Positions 19,488 to 28,983 are shown, numbered from the stretch's first letter. The stretch is DNA of 53,479 nt from Thioalbus denitrificans (GCF_003337735.1 NZ_QPJY01000006.1:171341-224819); one strand, 5' to 3'. Made by a program: numbers and translations. The notes: generated from the sequence alone by a model not told the origin.

Positions 19488-19567
19488 AAACACGGAACAC
19501 GGAACCCTGAACACTGAACAGGGATTGTAGACCCCCACTGGCCCAACCCTTATCCCTTATCCCTTAA
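19488..19567. repeat. Simple repeats downstream of uvrA: GAACAC-type and CCCTTAT heptamers
   Basis: 19488-19523 contains short repeats of the type ACACGGAACAC-GGAACCCTGAACACTGAAC. 19547-19567 contains three tandem heptamers, CCCTTAT, CCCTTAT and CCCTTAA. Both lie in the 179-bp gap between the convergent 3' ends of uvrA and the aminotransferase gene; nothing else is recognisable there. Confidence 0.75.
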
Positions 19568-19581
19568 TCCATCAGCCCTCC

Positions 19582-20763
19582 TCACGCCTCCCGGTACGCC
19601 GCGTCGGCAGCCGCCACGGCGGCGCCGCGGGTGATGTGGGCCCCCATCTCGCCGAGCACGCTCTCCAGGGCCGTAAGGCAGGTATAGACGTTCTCCGGGC
19701 GGCTGGCATAGCCCATCAGGCCGATGCGCCACACCTTGCCGGCCAGCTCCCCCAGCCCGGCGCCGAGTTCGAGGTTGAAGCGCTCCAGCAGCCGGGCGCG
19801 AACCGCCGCCTCGTCCACCCCGTCCGGAACCAGCACCGCGTTCAGCTGGGGCAACCGCGCTTCGGGGCGCACCAGCATCCCGATACCCATGGCCTCGAGG
19901 CCGGCCCGCAGGGCCTCGTGGTTGTGCCGGTGGCGCGCCCAGGCATTGGCGACTCCCTCCTCGCGCACCATCAGCAGCGCCTCGTGCAGGGCATAGAGGG
20001 CGTTGACTGGCGCCGTGTGGTGATAGGCGCGCTTGCCGCCGCCCCAGTAGCCCATCACCAGGTTCAGATCCATGAACCAGCTCTGCACCGGCGTCCTGCG
20101 CAGGCGAATGGCCTCCACGGCCCGCTCGCCGAACGTGACCGGCGCCAGCCCCGGGGTACAGGAGAGACACTTCTGGGTGCCGGCGTAGACCGCGTCCAGC
20201 CCCCATTCATCCACCAGCACCGGGCTGCCGCCCAGCGCCGTCACCGCGTCCACGATGACCAGGCAGTCGTGGCGGTGGGCCAGCTCCGCCAGTGCACGCG
20301 CGTCCGATTCCACGCCCGTGGAGGTCTCCGCCTGCACGAACGCCACCAGCCTGGCGTCGGGATTGGCCTTGAGGGCCGCCTCCAGCTTCTCCGGGTCGAC
20401 CGGCTCCCCCCAGGCGTCCTCCACCATCACCGCCTGCCCGCCGCAGCGCTCGACATTCTCCTTCATCCGGCCGCCGAAGACCCCGTTGCGGCAGACGATG
20501 ACCTTGTCCCCCGGCTCCACCAGGTTGACGAAGCAGGTTTCCATGCCCACGGAACCCGGGCCGGACACCGGCAGGGTAAGGGGGTTTCCGGTCCGGAAGA
20601 CCTCCTGCAGCAGGACCTTGAGCTCGTCCATCATGGCGACGAAGGCGGGATCCAGGTGGCCGATGGTGGGCCGCGACATGGCGGCGAGCACCCGCGGGTG
20701 CACATCGGAGGGTCCGGGGCCCATGAGGGTGCGGACGGGGGGGTTAAAGCTCTGAATCTCCAT
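19582..20763 (-). CDS. Class V PLP aminotransferase, alanine/serine-glyoxylate type
   Basis: The 393-residue fold type I enzyme resembles alanine-glyoxylate and serine-glyoxylate aminotransferases: MGPGPSDVHPRVLAAM at the start, SGPGSVGME for phosphate binding, QAETSTGV, the Asp in VIVDAVTALGG, and the Schiff-base lysine in AGTQKCLSCTPGLAP. It would transfer an amino group from Ala or Ser to glyoxylate, giving Gly. The exact donor cannot be read from sequence. The ATG at 20763 has GGAGAG upstream and lies 20 bp inside the 3' end of the SAM hydroxide adenosyltransferase gene, so the two form a coupled pair. Confidence 0.9.
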   Translation of the reverse strand: MEIQSFNPPVRTLMGPGPSDVHPRVLAAMSRPTIGHLDPAFVAMMDELKVLLQEVFRTGNPLTLPVSGPGSVGMETCFVNLVEPGDKVIVCRNGVFGGRMKENVERCGGQAVMVEDAWGEPVDPEKLEAALKANPDARLVAFVQAETSTGVESDARALAELAHRHDCLVIVDAVTALGGSPVLVDEWGLDAVYAGTQKCLSCTPGLAPVTFGERAVEAIRLRRTPVQSWFMDLNLVMGYWGGGKRAYHHTAPVNALYALHEALLMVREEGVANAWARHRHNHEALRAGLEAMGIGMLVRPEARLPQLNAVLVPDGVDEAAVRARLLERFNLELGAGLGELAGKVWRIGLMGYASRPENVYTCLTALESVLGEMGAHITRGAAVAAADAAYREA

Positions 20764-21532
20764 GCTGACTCTCCGGTTCTGCCGGTCTGCCTGCCGGCAT
20801 CTGGTTGTCGATGTGTATGGGCGTACCCACCTGCAGCCCGAGCGCCTGGGCCGCGTTGCCGCGGCTGACCGCCAGCTCCACCAGCCCGCTGGAATTGACG
20901 TACCAGAAGGGCGTACCCGGCCGCAGTTCGGAAAAGGTGCGCCCGTGGGCCAGTACCCGCCCGTTGACCCTGATGCGCGCGGCCGGGCTGACCGTTCCTC
21001 CCCGCAGAGCGGTCATGGCGTTGCCGTAGGGATCCAGATAGATGACTTCCGCCAGTTCCACCGGCCAGTCCGCGCCGACCATGACGCCGGGGTCCGGGGC
21101 GGCGAGGGCGAGCGGGCGCCCCTGGTGGATGCGCACGGCTGCCGGCGCGAAGAGATCACGCCCGTGAAAGGTGTCCGACAGCGATTCCGGTCGCCAGAGG
21201 ATCTCCCGCCAGCGCGGCCCATGGGCCTGCCGGGCGACGATGGCGAAGAGCCCGTTGTCGGGACCCACGTACCAGCGCCCGTCCGCCTCCAGCACAACCG
21301 CCCTGCGCTCGCTTCCCACCCCCGGATCCACGACCCCGACGATGACCGCACCGCGGGGCAGTCCCGGGGCGAGAGCGGCGAGCAGGTAGGCGGCGGCGCG
21401 GGGGTTGTAGCGGGGAGCATCGGAGCAGAGCTCCACCACGGGCAGCGGACGCCCGGACGCCCGCAGGAGGGCGGCCTGCATCTGGCCCTGGTACAGGCTG
21501 CCGACGCCGAAATCGGTGAACAGGACGATCAT
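20744..21532 (-). CDS. SAM hydroxide adenosyltransferase (DUF62 family)
   Basis: The 262-residue protein belongs to the fluorinase/chlorinase-like superfamily. It has MIVLFTDFG with the ribose-binding Asp, VVDPGVGSERR, GPDNGLF, FHGRDLFAPAA and, in the C-terminal domain, YLDPYGNAMT and WYVNSSGLVELAV. The hydroxide type of this family hydrolyses S-adenosylmethionine to adenosine and methionine. The FHGRD motif is the feature that points to hydroxide rather than halide. Its ATG is only about ten bases after the terminator of the alpha cluster, so there is no room for a promoter of its own. The aminotransferase gene overlaps its 3' end. Confidence 0.9.
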   Translation of the reverse strand: MIVLFTDFGVGSLYQGQMQAALLRASGRPLPVVELCSDAPRYNPRAAAYLLAALAPGLPRGAVIVGVVDPGVGSERRAVVLEADGRWYVGPDNGLFAIVARQAHGPRWREILWRPESLSDTFHGRDLFAPAAVRIHQGRPLALAAPDPGVMVGADWPVELAEVIYLDPYGNAMTALRGGTVSPAARIRVNGRVLAHGRTFSELRPGTPFWYVNSSGLVELAVSRGNAAQALGLQVGTPIHIDNQMPAGRPAEPESQHGDSEL

Positions 21533-21543
21533 GCCGGCTCGCG

Positions 21544-21573
21544 AAAAAAAAGCCGGGCGAGCCCGGCTTTTTT
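21544..21573 (-). terminator. Intrinsic terminator after rplQ
   Basis: The 7-bp GC stem GCCGGGC/GCCCGGC (21552-21558 with 21561-21567) is flanked by A8 on the left and T6 on the right, so it works in both directions. For the minus-strand ribosomal cluster it gives a U8 tract and ends the alpha unit. Confidence 0.92.
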
Positions 21574-21598
21574 CTTGATGCCTTCCACCGCCTGTGCC

Positions 21599-21982
21599 TC
21601 AGTCCTCGGACTCCGCCTCGGCCACGGGACGATCAACCAGCTCCACGTAGGCCATGGGGGCGGCATCGCCGGCGCGGAAGCCGCACTTGAGGATGCGCAG
21701 GTAGCCGCCGGGGCGCGCCTGGTAGCGGGGACCCAGCTCGCCGAAGAGCTTGGTGACCGCGTCGTTGTCGCGCAGGCGGGCGAAGGCCAGGCGGCGGTTC
21801 GCCACGCTGTCGTTCTTGGCCAGGGTGATGAGCGGCTCCGCCACGCGGCGCAGCTCCTTGGCCTTCGGCAGGGTGGTCTTGATGATCTCGTGCTCGAACA
21901 GCGAGCTGGCCATGTTGCGGAACATGGCGGTCCGGTGGCTGCTGTTGCGGTTCAGCTGCCGTCCACTCTTACGATGACGCAT
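21599..21982 (-). CDS. rplQ: 50S ribosomal protein L17
   Basis: L17 lies at the outer surface of the 50S subunit near the exit tunnel. The 127-residue product begins [20 protein letters not shown], the family signature, and has the same length as E. coli L17, with an acidic tail (EAESED). It is the last gene of the alpha cluster, 65 bp after rpoA, and is followed by the strong terminator at 21544-21573. No irregularity is seen. Confidence 0.98.
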   Translation of the reverse strand: MRHRKSGRQLNRNSSHRTAMFRNMASSLFEHEIIKTTLPKAKELRRVAEPLITLAKNDSVANRRLAFARLRDNDAVTKLFGELGPRYQARPGGYLRILKCGFRAGDAAPMAYVELVDRPVAEAESED

Positions 21983-22047
21983 GACGAATTACCTTTATAG
22001 AGTAGTTATCCTACGCGGCCCGAAGGCCCGTGGTGTGCCGTCGTGCC

Positions 22048-23055
22048 TCAGGCGGAGGTCTTGTCCTTGTCCCTCAGCCCGGGCGGAGGCCAGTTCTCCA
22101 GGCGCATGCCCAGGGACAGCCCGCGGGTGGCCAGAACGTCCTTGATCTCGGTCAGGGACTTCTTGCCCAGGTTCGGCGTCTTCAGCAACTCCACCTCGGT
22201 GCGCTGGATCAGATCGCCGATATAGTAGATGTTCTCGGCCTTCAGGCAGTTGGCGGAGCGCACGGTCAGCTCGAGATCGTCGACGGGACGCAGCAGGATG
22301 GGATCGAACTCCATCCCCTTCTCCTTGCGCGTATCCTCGGCGAGCTCGTCCCCTTCCAGTTCCACGAAGGTGGAGAGCTGGTCGCGGAGAATGCTGGCCG
22401 CGCGGCGGATCGCCTCGTCAGCCTCGATGGTGCCGTTGGTCTCGATATCGATCACCAGCTTGTCGAGGTTGGTGCGCTGCTCGACGCGGGCGCTCTCGAC
22501 GGTGTAGGCGATCCGGGAGACGGGGCTGAAGGAGGCATCCAGCTGCAGGCGGCCGATGGGACGGTCCTCGCCTTCCACCTCTTCACGGGCGGCGACCGGC
22601 TGGTAGCCGCGTCCGCGCTCCACCTTCAGGCTCATGCTCAGCTCGCCGGACTTGGTGAGATGGGCGAGCACATGGTCCGGGTTCACGATTTCGACGTCGT
22701 GATCCAGGGTGATGTCGCTGGCCGTGACCGGCCCGGGCCCCTTCTTCTTCAGGGTCAGGGTCGCCTGGTCGCGATTGTGCATCTTGATCGCCAGGCCCTT
22801 GAGGTTCAACAGGATGTCGATGACATCCTCCTGCACGCCCTCGATGGTGGAGTACTCGTGCAGCACACCGTCAATCTCCACCTCGGTCACGGCGCAGCCG
22901 GGCATGGAGGAGAGAAGAATGCGGCGCAGCGCATTGCCGAGCGTATGCCCGAAACCGCGTTCGAGCGGTTCGAGCGTCACCTTTGCATGTGTAGGCGAAG
23001 CGTGCTGCACATGCACCAGGCGCGGCTTGAGAAATTCAGTTGCTGAACCCTGCAT
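22048..23055 (-). CDS. rpoA: RNA polymerase alpha subunit
   Basis: Alpha dimerises to nucleate RNA polymerase assembly and binds promoter UP elements and activators. The 335-residue protein (E. coli 329) has the N-terminal assembly domain ([35 protein letters not shown]) and the C-terminal DNA-binding domain ([32 protein letters not shown]). It is in its usual place between rpsD (19 bp upstream) and rplQ. It completes the core enzyme with rpoB and rpoC, encoded 17-25 kb away in the same cluster. Confidence 0.98.
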   Translation of the reverse strand: MQGSATEFLKPRLVHVQHASPTHAKVTLEPLERGFGHTLGNALRRILLSSMPGCAVTEVEIDGVLHEYSTIEGVQEDVIDILLNLKGLAIKMHNRDQATLTLKKKGPGPVTASDITLDHDVEIVNPDHVLAHLTKSGELSMSLKVERGRGYQPVAAREEVEGEDRPIGRLQLDASFSPVSRIAYTVESARVEQRTNLDKLVIDIETNGTIEADEAIRRAASILRDQLSTFVELEGDELAEDTRKEKGMEFDPILLRPVDDLELTVRSANCLKAENIYYIGDLIQRTEVELLKTPNLGKKSLTEIKDVLATRGLSLGMRLENWPPPGLRDKDKTSA

Positions 23056-23074
23056 CTAAAGAAACCCTCCGGCG

Positions 23075-23695
23075 TTACTTGGAGTAGAGCTCGACCACCA
23101 GCGACTCGTTGATGTCGGAAGGCAGGTCGCTCCGATCCGGGACCGACTTGAAGACGCCTTCCATCTTGCCGGCGTCCACCTCGATCCAGCCCGGGATGCC
23201 GCGCTGCTGGGCGAGCTCGAGCGCGGCCTGGATGCGCAGCTGCTTGCGGGCGGCTTCGCGCACGGTCACCACGTCCTCGGGCTTGACCTGATAGGAGGGA
23301 ATGTTCACGGTCTTGCCGTTGACCAGGATCGCCTTGTGGCTCACCAGCTGACGCGCCTCGGAACGCGTGGAGCCGAAGCCCATGCGATAGACCACGTTGT
23401 CCAGCCGGCACTCCAGGATCTGCAGCAGGTTCTCACCCGTGGAACCCTTGCGCCGATCGGCCTCCTGGTAGTAGCGGCGGAACTGCCGCTCGAGGACGCC
23501 GTAGATGCGGCGCAGCTTCTGCTTTTCGCGCAGCTGGCCGGCGTAGTCGCTCAGACGGGCGCGACGCTGACCGTGCTGGCCGGGGACCTGCTCCAGCTTG
23601 CACTTGGTTTCGAGCGCGCGAACGCCGGACTTGAGGGACAGGTCAGCGCCTTCACGCCGACTCAGCTTGCATTTGGGACCAAGATATCTCGCCAC
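23075..23695 (-). CDS. rpsD: 30S ribosomal protein S4
   Basis: S4 is a primary 16S rRNA binder and, in E. coli, the translational repressor of the alpha operon. The 206 residues equal E. coli S4: [16 protein letters not shown] at the start, and an S4 RNA-binding domain ([20 protein letters not shown]...[20 protein letters not shown]). The start codon is GTG, supported by the canonical N-terminus. It lies 15 bp after rpsK. Only one Cys remains in the N-terminal region that binds zinc in some homologues (C9), so this is the zinc-free form. Confidence 0.98.
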   Translation of the reverse strand: MARYLGPKCKLSRREGADLSLKSGVRALETKCKLEQVPGQHGQRRARLSDYAGQLREKQKLRRIYGVLERQFRRYYQEADRRKGSTGENLLQILECRLDNVVYRMGFGSTRSEARQLVSHKAILVNGKTVNIPSYQVKPEDVVTVREAARKQLRIQAALELAQQRGIPGWIEVDAGKMEGVFKSVPDRSDLPSDINESLVVELYSK

Positions 23696-23710
23696 TTTGA
23701 GACTCCTACC

Positions 23711-24100
23711 TTAGACGCGACGCTTCTTGGGGGGACGGCAGCCGTTGTGGGGAATCGGCGTAACGTCCGTGATATTGGTGATCTTGTAGCCGGCGGCATT
23801 GAGCGCGCGGACCGCGGAGTCGCGACCCGGACCCGGGCCCTTGACCATCACCTCGAGATTCTTCAGCCCGTATTCCAGGGCCTTCGTGCCGGCACGCTCC
23901 GCGGCCACCTGGGCGGCGAACGGGGTGCTCTTGCGCGAGCCGCGGAAGCCGGAGCCGCCCGCGGTCGCCCAGGACAGGGTATTGCCCTGACGATCGGTAA
24001 TGGTCACGATCGTGTTGTTGAAGGAGGCGTGGACATGCGCCACACCGTCAACAACCGTCTTCTTTACTTTCTTCCGGGTACGTGTCGTCTTCGTTGCCAT
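23711..24100 (-). CDS. rpsK: 30S ribosomal protein S11
   Basis: S11 forms part of the platform of the 30S subunit, near the E site. The 129-residue protein matches E. coli S11 in length. It contains the signature [19 protein letters not shown], the [14 protein letters not shown] segment and the basic end [15 protein letters not shown]. It lies 28 bp after rpsM and 15 bp before rpsD. Confidence 0.98.
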   Translation of the reverse strand: MATKTTRTRKKVKKTVVDGVAHVHASFNNTIVTITDRQGNTLSWATAGGSGFRGSRKSTPFAAQVAAERAGTKALEYGLKNLEVMVKGPGPGRDSAVRALNAAGYKITNITDVTPIPHNGCRPPKKRRV

Positions 24101-24128
24101 GCCGGTATTCCTGGGAGTGCCTTTGCTG

Positions 24129-24485
24129 TTAGCGCTTGATGGGCTTGCGCGGGCCCTTGCGGGTGCGGGCGTTGGTCTTGGTCCGCTGACCGCGCAGCGG
24201 CAGACCGCGGCGGTGACGCAGCCCCCGATAGCAGCCGAGGTCCATGAGACGCTTGATGTTCATGGAGATCTCGCGGCGCAGGTCTCCTTCAACCACATAC
24301 TTGGCGACCTCGTTGCGGATGGCATCGAGTTCCTGTTCGGTGAGCTCCTGGATCTTCACATCCGGCTTGATACCCACGTCCGCGCAGATCTTGCGGGCAC
24401 GCGTGTCACCGACGCCGTAGATGGCGGTGAGGGCCACCCAAGCGTGTTTCTTAACCGGGATGTTGACGCCTGCTATACGGGCCAT
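24129..24485 (-). CDS. rpsM: 30S ribosomal protein S13
   Basis: S13 sits in the head of the 30S subunit and contacts the P-site tRNA and the 50S subunit. The 118-residue protein starts [20 protein letters not shown], has the helix-two-turn-helix region and the basic tail [20 protein letters not shown] used for tRNA contact. An AGGAG lies 8 bp before the ATG. It is the first gene of the alpha cluster and has its own promoter at 24537-24565. Confidence 0.98.
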   Translation of the reverse strand: MARIAGVNIPVKKHAWVALTAIYGVGDTRARKICADVGIKPDVKIQELTEQELDAIRNEVAKYVVEGDLRREISMNIKRLMDLGCYRGLRHRRGLPLRGQRTKTNARTRKGPRKPIKR

Positions 24486-24536
24486 TCAAACCACTCCTAG
24501 TACTGACGCCTGAACGCTACTTGCGAAAAGCGCGAA

Positions 24537-24565
24537 ATGATACCGTCAGATCACCATAAAATCAA
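24537..24565 (-). promoter_or_regulatory. Sigma70-like promoter of the alpha cluster (upstream of rpsM)
   Basis: On the minus strand TTGATT (24565-24560) and TATCAT (24542-24537) are spaced by 17 bases. Transcription would start near 24530, giving a leader of about 45 nt before rpsM. Confidence 0.7.
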
Positions 24566-24568
24566 GCA

Positions 24569-24604
24569 CCGGCCGCGGCGTCCGCGTTTCGGACCCACGG
24601 CCGG
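24569..24604 (-). terminator. Hairpin between rpmJ and the rpsM promoter, probable weak terminator
   Basis: CCGGCCG (24598-24604 side) pairs with CGGCCGG, with an inner GTCCG/CGGAC stem, followed on the minus strand by TGCTTGATTTT. The U-run is interrupted, so it may end the spc transcript only partly. Confidence 0.45.
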
Positions 24605-24647
24605 CTGCCACCCTCTGCCGTTCGCCTGACGGCGACCGGCGACTTGT

Positions 24648-24761
24648 TCAGCCCTGGCGCTGCTTGTGCTTCGCGTCCTTGCAGATGACGCGAACCGTAC
24701 CCTTGCGGCGGATAATCTTGCAGTGCCGGCAGATTTTCTTTACCGAAGCTTGTACTTTCAT
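24648..24761 (-). CDS. rpmJ: 50S ribosomal protein L36 (zinc-ribbon form)
   Basis: The 37-residue product, [20 protein letters not shown] followed by [17 protein letters not shown], is a complete L36. The zinc ligands C11, C14, C27 and H32 are all present, so this is the zinc-dependent form rather than the Cys-less paralogue. It lies between secY and rpsM, its usual place at the end of the spc cluster. Confidence 0.97.
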   Translation of the reverse strand: MKVQASVKKICRHCKIIRRKGTVRVICKDAKHKQRQG

Positions 24762-24806
24762 TTCAGACTCCAGAATGCTAACGCGCTACAGATGCCAGGC
24801 CGTCTC

Positions 24807-26144
24807 TCAGCGCAACAACCCGCCACGGCCCTTGAGATTGGCCTTTTTCATCAGCGAGTCGTACTGGTGCGACATCAGGTGCGCCTGCACCTGGGCCATG
24901 AAGTCCATGATCACCACCACGATGATCAGCAGGGACGTGCCGCCGAAGTAGAACGGAACGTTCCAGTACAGGATCAGGAACTCCGGCAGCAGCGACACGG
25001 CGGTGATGTAGACGGCGCCCGCCAGGGTCAGCCGGGTCATCACCCCATCGATGTAGCGCGCGGTCTGCTCGCCGGGCCGGATACCCGGGATGAAGGCACC
25101 GGACTTCTTCAGGTTGTCGGCCGTCTCCTTGGGATTGAAGACCAGCGCGGTATAGAAGAAGCAGAAGAAAATGATGGCCGCGGCATAGGACATCACGTAC
25201 AGCGGCTGCCCCGGTGACATGGTGTTGGACAGGTCACGCAGCCAGCCCATGCCCTCCGCACTGCCGAACCAGCCCGCGATGGTCGCCGGGAACAGGATGA
25301 TGCTGGAGGCGAAGATGGGCGGAATCACGCCGGCCATGTTCACCTTCAGGGGCAGGTGGCTGGTCTGCCCGGCATACATCTTCCGCCCCATCTGGCGCTT
25401 CGCGTAGTTCACCGTGATCCGGCGTTGGCCCCGCTCCATGAACACCACGAAGCCGGTCACGCCCATCGCCAGGGCGAACAGGACGAACAGGGTGATGATG
25501 TGCAGCTCGCCCGTGCGCGACAGCTCAACGGTGCCGCCGATGGCCGCCGGCAGACCGGCGACGATGCCCGCGAAGATGATGAGCGAGATGCCGTTGCCGA
25601 TTCCGCGCTCGGTGATCTGCTCACCCAGCCACATGAGGAACATGGTGCCCGTGACCAGCGTGATGACCGCCGTGAAGCGGAACGCGAAGCCCGGATCGAT
25701 CACCACCGGCAGGCCGCCCGCGCTCTGGCTCTCCAGCGCGATGGAGATGCCCAGCGCCTGGAAGGTGGCCAGGATCACGGTGCCGTAGCGGGTGTACTGG
25801 GTAATCTTCCGCCGCCCGGATTCGCCCTCCTTCTTCAGCTGCTCGAGCGTCGGCGAAACCACCGTCAGGAGCTGCATGATGATGGAGGCGGAGATGTAGG
25901 GCATCACCCCCAGGGCGAAGATCGTCAAGCGCTTGAGCGCACCGCCCGAGAACATGTTGAACATGTCCAGGATGGTTCCGCGCTGCTGATCGAACAGGGT
26001 GGCGAGCGCCACCGGATCGATCCCAGGCACGGGAATGTGCGCACCGACCCGGTAGACGAACAGAGCACCGAGGACGAACAGCAGTCGCCGCTTGAGCTCT
26101 GACAGCCGTCCCAGGCTGCCGATTGCTGACCCTGGAATGGACAC
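24807..26144 (-). CDS. secY: Protein translocase channel subunit SecY
   Basis: SecY is the pore of the Sec translocon that exports unfolded proteins, including the GspD and pseudopilin precursors encoded here. The 445-residue protein has ten membrane spans, the plug region ([11 protein letters not shown]), [15 protein letters not shown], the cytoplasmic loop [15 protein letters not shown] used for ribosome and SecA binding, and a C-terminal [11 protein letters not shown]. The start is GTG directly after the rplO stop, with a purine-rich GGAAGAGG in the rplO end as likely ribosome binding site. Its partner SecE is encoded at 51697-52074. Confidence 0.98.
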   Translation of the reverse strand: MSIPGSAIGSLGRLSELKRRLLFVLGALFVYRVGAHIPVPGIDPVALATLFDQQRGTILDMFNMFSGGALKRLTIFALGVMPYISASIIMQLLTVVSPTLEQLKKEGESGRRKITQYTRYGTVILATFQALGISIALESQSAGGLPVVIDPGFAFRFTAVITLVTGTMFLMWLGEQITERGIGNGISLIIFAGIVAGLPAAIGGTVELSRTGELHIITLFVLFALAMGVTGFVVFMERGQRRITVNYAKRQMGRKMYAGQTSHLPLKVNMAGVIPPIFASSIILFPATIAGWFGSAEGMGWLRDLSNTMSPGQPLYVMSYAAAIIFFCFFYTALVFNPKETADNLKKSGAFIPGIRPGEQTARYIDGVMTRLTLAGAVYITAVSLLPEFLILYWNVPFYFGGTSLLIIVVVIMDFMAQVQAHLMSHQYDSLMKKANLKGRGGLLR

Positions 26145-26582
26145 TTAGGCCTCTTCCACCTTGCCGCCGGCGGCTTCGATGGCGGCACGGGCACCCTTGG
26201 TCACCGCGACGCCACGCAGGGTGACGGCCTTGCCCAGCTCACCGGAGAGGATCACCTTCGCAGTCTTGGTCTGCTGCGGCACGACACCGGCGCTGATCAG
26301 CGCCAGCAGGTCGATGACCTCGGCGTCAATGCCGTTCAGCTCGCCCAGGCGCACCTCGGCACGGGTCGCTGCGATGCGCGACTTGAAGCCGAACTTGGGC
26401 AGGCGGCGCTGCAGCGGCATCTGGCCGCCCTCGAAACCGGGCTTGACGGTGCCGCCGGCGCGGGATTTCTGGCCCTTGTGGCCGCGACCACCGGTCTTGC
26501 CCAGACCGGAACCGATACCGCGGCCGACGCGGCGACCCTCGGGACGCGATCCCGGTGCGGGCTTGAGGCTGTTCAGGCGCAT
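26145..26582 (-). CDS. rplO: 50S ribosomal protein L15
   Basis: L15 is a late-assembly protein of the 50S core. The ATG at 26582 ([20 protein letters not shown]) is preferred over the ATG six bases earlier because GAGG lies seven bases before it and E. coli L15 begins MRLN. It has the Gly/Arg-rich extension [20 protein letters not shown] that threads into rRNA. Length is 145 residues (E. coli 144). It starts two bases after rpmD ends and abuts secY. Confidence 0.97.
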   Translation of the reverse strand: MRLNSLKPAPGSRPEGRRVGRGIGSGLGKTGGRGHKGQKSRAGGTVKPGFEGGQMPLQRRLPKFGFKSRIAATRAEVRLGELNGIDAEVIDLLALISAGVVPQQTKTAKVILSGELGKAVTLRGVAVTKGARAAIEAAGGKVEEA

Positions 26583-26584
26583 GG

Positions 26585-26770
26585 TCATTCCTCGACTTTC
26601 AGCATGTAGGACACCTTGTTGATCATGCCGCGCACGGCCGGGGTGTCCTCCACTTCGACGGTGTGCTGGAGACGGCGCAGGCCCAGACCGGCCACGCAGG
26701 CCTTGTGGTCGGGCAGGCGGCCGCTGAGGCTCCGCACCAGGGTCACACGCAGGGTTTTCTTGTCAGTCAT
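26585..26770 (-). CDS. rpmD: 50S ribosomal protein L30
   Basis: L30 is a small 61-residue beta-alpha-beta protein of the 50S subunit: [20 protein letters not shown], then [20 protein letters not shown] and [13 protein letters not shown]. The start at 26770 gives the family length (E. coli 59). The frame is open for another 43 codons upstream, but that segment overlaps rpsE and has no homology. It lies 5 bp after the rpsE stop. Confidence 0.97.
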   Translation of the reverse strand: MTDKKTLRVTLVRSLSGRLPDHKACVAGLGLRRLQHTVEVEDTPAVRGMINKVSYMLKVEE

Positions 26771-26775
26771 GGCGG

Positions 26776-27282
26776 TCACCCCAGAATCTCGTCCACGCTC
26801 TTGCCACGCTTGGCGGCAACCTGTTCCGGCGAGGACATGGAGGTCAGGGCCTTGAGCGTGGCGCGAACCACGTTCACCGGATTGGTCGAGCCGATGCACT
26901 TGGCCAGCACGTTGTGCACGCCGAGCATCTCGAACACGGCGCGCATGGCGCCGCCGGCGATGATGCCGGTACCCTCGGAAGCCGGCTGCATGAAGACCTT
27001 GGAGCCGGCGTGGCGGGCAGTGACCGGATACTGCAGGGTGTTGCCCTTCAGCTCCACGCTGACCATGTTCCGGCGCGCGTTCTCCATCGCCTTCTGGATG
27101 GCGGCAGGCACTTCACGGGCCTTGCCGCGACCGAAGCCGACGCGGCCATTGCCGTCGCCCACGACGGTCAGCGCGGTGAAGGAAAAGATGCGGCCGCCCT
27201 TGACCACCTTGGCCACGCGATTGACGTTGACCAGCTTTTCCTGGAGTCCGTCACTGTTCTTCTGTGAGTCGAAACTTGCCAT
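26776..27282 (-). CDS. rpsE: 30S ribosomal protein S5
   Basis: S5 lies on the solvent side of the 30S subunit and affects decoding fidelity and mRNA entry. The 168 residues (E. coli 167) carry the double-stranded RNA-binding-like N-domain [39 protein letters not shown], and the C-domain with [20 protein letters not shown]. The region where spectinomycin-resistance changes map (VVKGGR) looks wild type. It follows rplR by 11 bp. Confidence 0.98.
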   Translation of the reverse strand: MASFDSQKNSDGLQEKLVNVNRVAKVVKGGRIFSFTALTVVGDGNGRVGFGRGKAREVPAAIQKAMENARRNMVSVELKGNTLQYPVTARHAGSKVFMQPASEGTGIIAGGAMRAVFEMLGVHNVLAKCIGSTNPVNVVRATLKALTSMSSPEQVAAKRGKSVDEILG

Positions 27283-27293
27283 TGCCTATCCCT

Positions 27294-27647
27294 TCAGAAC
27301 TCGAGGCCGTTTTCACGGGCTGCGTCGGCCAGCGCCTTCACACGACCATGGTATTTGAAGCCGGAGCGATCGAAAGCGACCCGGGTGACGCCGGCCGCGC
27401 GGGCGCGCTCGGCGATGAGCCGGCCCACCACGGCGGCGGAGGCCGCATTGCCGGTGTAGGTCTCGCCGTTGCGCAGGTCCTTCTCCAGGGTCGAGGCGTT
27501 AGCCACCACCTCGGAACCGTTGGGCGCGATGAGCTGGGCATAGATGTGCCGCGGCGTGCGATGAATGCACAGGCGGTACTGGCCAAGCTCGCGAATCTTG
27601 TAGCGGGCGCGGCGGGTGCGGCGATTGCGGGATGTCTTCTTGTCCAT
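27294..27647 (-). CDS. rplR: 50S ribosomal protein L18
   Basis: L18 binds 5S rRNA in the central protuberance together with L5 and L25. The 117-residue protein has the same length as E. coli L18: basic N-terminus [17 protein letters not shown], then [20 protein letters not shown] and ending [20 protein letters not shown]. It lies between rplF (9 bp) and rpsE (11 bp). Confidence 0.98.
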   Translation of the reverse strand: MDKKTSRNRRTRRARYKIRELGQYRLCIHRTPRHIYAQLIAPNGSEVVANASTLEKDLRNGETYTGNAASAAVVGRLIAERARAAGVTRVAFDRSGFKYHGRVKALADAARENGLEF

Positions 27648-27656
27648 AGCCTAGTC

Positions 27657-28190
27657 CTACTTCTTCTTCGCCTCTTTGAGCGAAATGGTCTCATCCGCGT
27701 AGCGGACACCCTTGCCCTTGTACGGTTCGGGGGAGCGGAAGGCGCGGATCTTCGCCGCCGCCTGCCCCACCGCCTGCCGATCGATACCCTTGACCAGAAT
27801 CTCTGTCTGGCTCGGGGTCTCGAAGGTGATACCTTCGGGCGCCTCATAGCTGACCGGGTGAGAGAAGCCGAGGGTGAGGTTCAGGGTCTTGCCCTGCGCC
27901 TGGGCTCGATAGCCCACGCCCACCAGCTGCAGCTTGCGCTCGAAACCCTCGGTCACGCCCTTGACCATGTTGTTCACCAGGGCCCGGGTGGTGCCGGCGA
28001 AGGCCCAACCGTCCTTGCCGCCGTTGCGCGGCGAGAACTTGAGCTCTTCCCCGTCCCGCACCACTTCCACGCGGGGATGCACATCCCAGTTCAGGGAGCC
28101 CTTGGGACCCTTGACCGTGATGCTCTGACCGTTCAGGGTGACGTCGACCCCCTTGGGGACCGCCACCGGACTTTTTGCGACTCGCGACAT
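27657..28190 (-). CDS. rplF: 50S ribosomal protein L6
   Basis: L6 sits at the base of the L7/L12 stalk near the factor-binding site. The ATG at 28190 ([20 protein letters not shown]) gives 177 residues, exactly E. coli length; the open frame to 28259 overlaps rpsH and is not used. Two L6 repeats are visible ([14 protein letters not shown] and [20 protein letters not shown]). It ends with the signature [14 protein letters not shown]. Confidence 0.98.
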   Translation of the reverse strand: MSRVAKSPVAVPKGVDVTLNGQSITVKGPKGSLNWDVHPRVEVVRDGEELKFSPRNGGKDGWAFAGTTRALVNNMVKGVTEGFERKLQLVGVGYRAQAQGKTLNLTLGFSHPVSYEAPEGITFETPSQTEILVKGIDRQAVGQAAAKIRAFRSPEPYKGKGVRYADETISLKEAKKK

Positions 28191-28206
28191 TGCCTGGCTC
28201 CTCCCG

Positions 28207-28602
28207 TTACGATACGACGCAGAGGATCTCGCCGCCCTGGTGGGCGGCGCGAGCGGCACGATCGGTCATCACGCCCCGGGAGGTGGAGACGATCGCGACG
28301 CCGAGCCCGTTGTTCACCTTCGGGAGGTGAGCGGCGTCCTTGTAGATACGCAGGCCAGGGCGACTGACACGCTGCAGGCTTTCGATGACGGGCTTGCCCT
28401 GGAAGTACTTCAGGGCAACAGTCAGCACCGCCTTCACACCCTCTTCCGCCACGCTGTAGTCAGCGACGTAACCTTCTTCCTTCAGCACTTCGGCGATTGC
28501 CACCTTGAGCTTGGAGGAAGGCATGCTGACTTCCTTCTTAGCAGCGGCCTGGCCGTTGCGGATACGGGTCAGCATATCCGCGATGGGATCTTGCATGCTC
28601 AT
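28207..28602 (-). CDS. rpsH: 30S ribosomal protein S8
   Basis: S8 binds the central domain of 16S rRNA. In E. coli it also represses the spc operon by binding near rplE, though I did not resolve such a site here. The 131-residue protein (E. coli 130) starts [20 protein letters not shown] and ends with the C-terminal rRNA-binding motif [20 protein letters not shown]. It lies 16 bp before rplF and 59 bp after rpsN. Confidence 0.98.
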   Translation of the reverse strand: MSMQDPIADMLTRIRNGQAAAKKEVSMPSSKLKVAIAEVLKEEGYVADYSVAEEGVKAVLTVALKYFQGKPVIESLQRVSRPGLRIYKDAAHLPKVNNGLGVAIVSTSRGVMTDRAARAAHQGGEILCVVS

Positions 28603-28661
28603 TGTCTGATTCCTGCTTCAGCAACTCTGTCCTGCGCGCCGGCACCCCCGGCGCGGGAAAC

Positions 28662-28967
28662 CTACCAGCTGGCCTTCACGAGGCCAGGCACGTCACCGCG
28701 CATGGCTGCCTCACGGAGCTTGTTACGCCCCAGACCGAACTTGCGGTAGAAACCGTGAGGACGACCGGTGAGACGGCAGCGGTTGCGCAGCCGGGAGGGG
28801 GAAGCATTGCGCGGCAGCTTCTGCAGCTGCTGCTGCGCCTCCATCCGCTCCTCGATGCCCAGGCTGATGTTGTTGACGATCGCCTTCAGCTCCTGGCGTT
28901 TCGCCGCGTACTTCTGGACCAGGCGCTCGCGCTTGCGTTCGCGGTTGATCACGGATTTCTTGGCCAT
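28662..28967 (-). CDS. rpsN: 30S ribosomal protein S14 (zinc-free form)
   Basis: S14 is in the head of the 30S subunit. The ATG at 28967 ([20 protein letters not shown]) gives 101 residues, the long Cys-less type seen in E. coli; the CxxC motifs of the short zinc form are absent. The conserved end [20 protein letters not shown] is present. The open frame to 29126 overlaps rplE and is not used. It follows rplE by 16 bp. Confidence 0.97.
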   Translation of the reverse strand: MAKKSVINRERKRERLVQKYAAKRQELKAIVNNISLGIEERMEAQQQLQKLPRNASPSRLRNRCRLTGRPHGFYRKFGLGRNKLREAAMRGDVPGLVKASW

Positions 28968-28983
28968 GGACCCCTGCCTCTCC

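Noticed and set aside
19547-19567. CCCTTAT heptamers as a telomere-like end
   Set aside because: Only three units in the middle of a continuous gene region; a simple tandem repeat explains it.
26585-26899. Longer forms of rpmD, and likewise of rplF, rpsN, rplN, rplC, rpsJ, rpsL and gspK
   Set aside because: The upstream in-frame extensions overlap neighbouring genes or lack homology. The chosen starts give family-standard N-termini and lengths.
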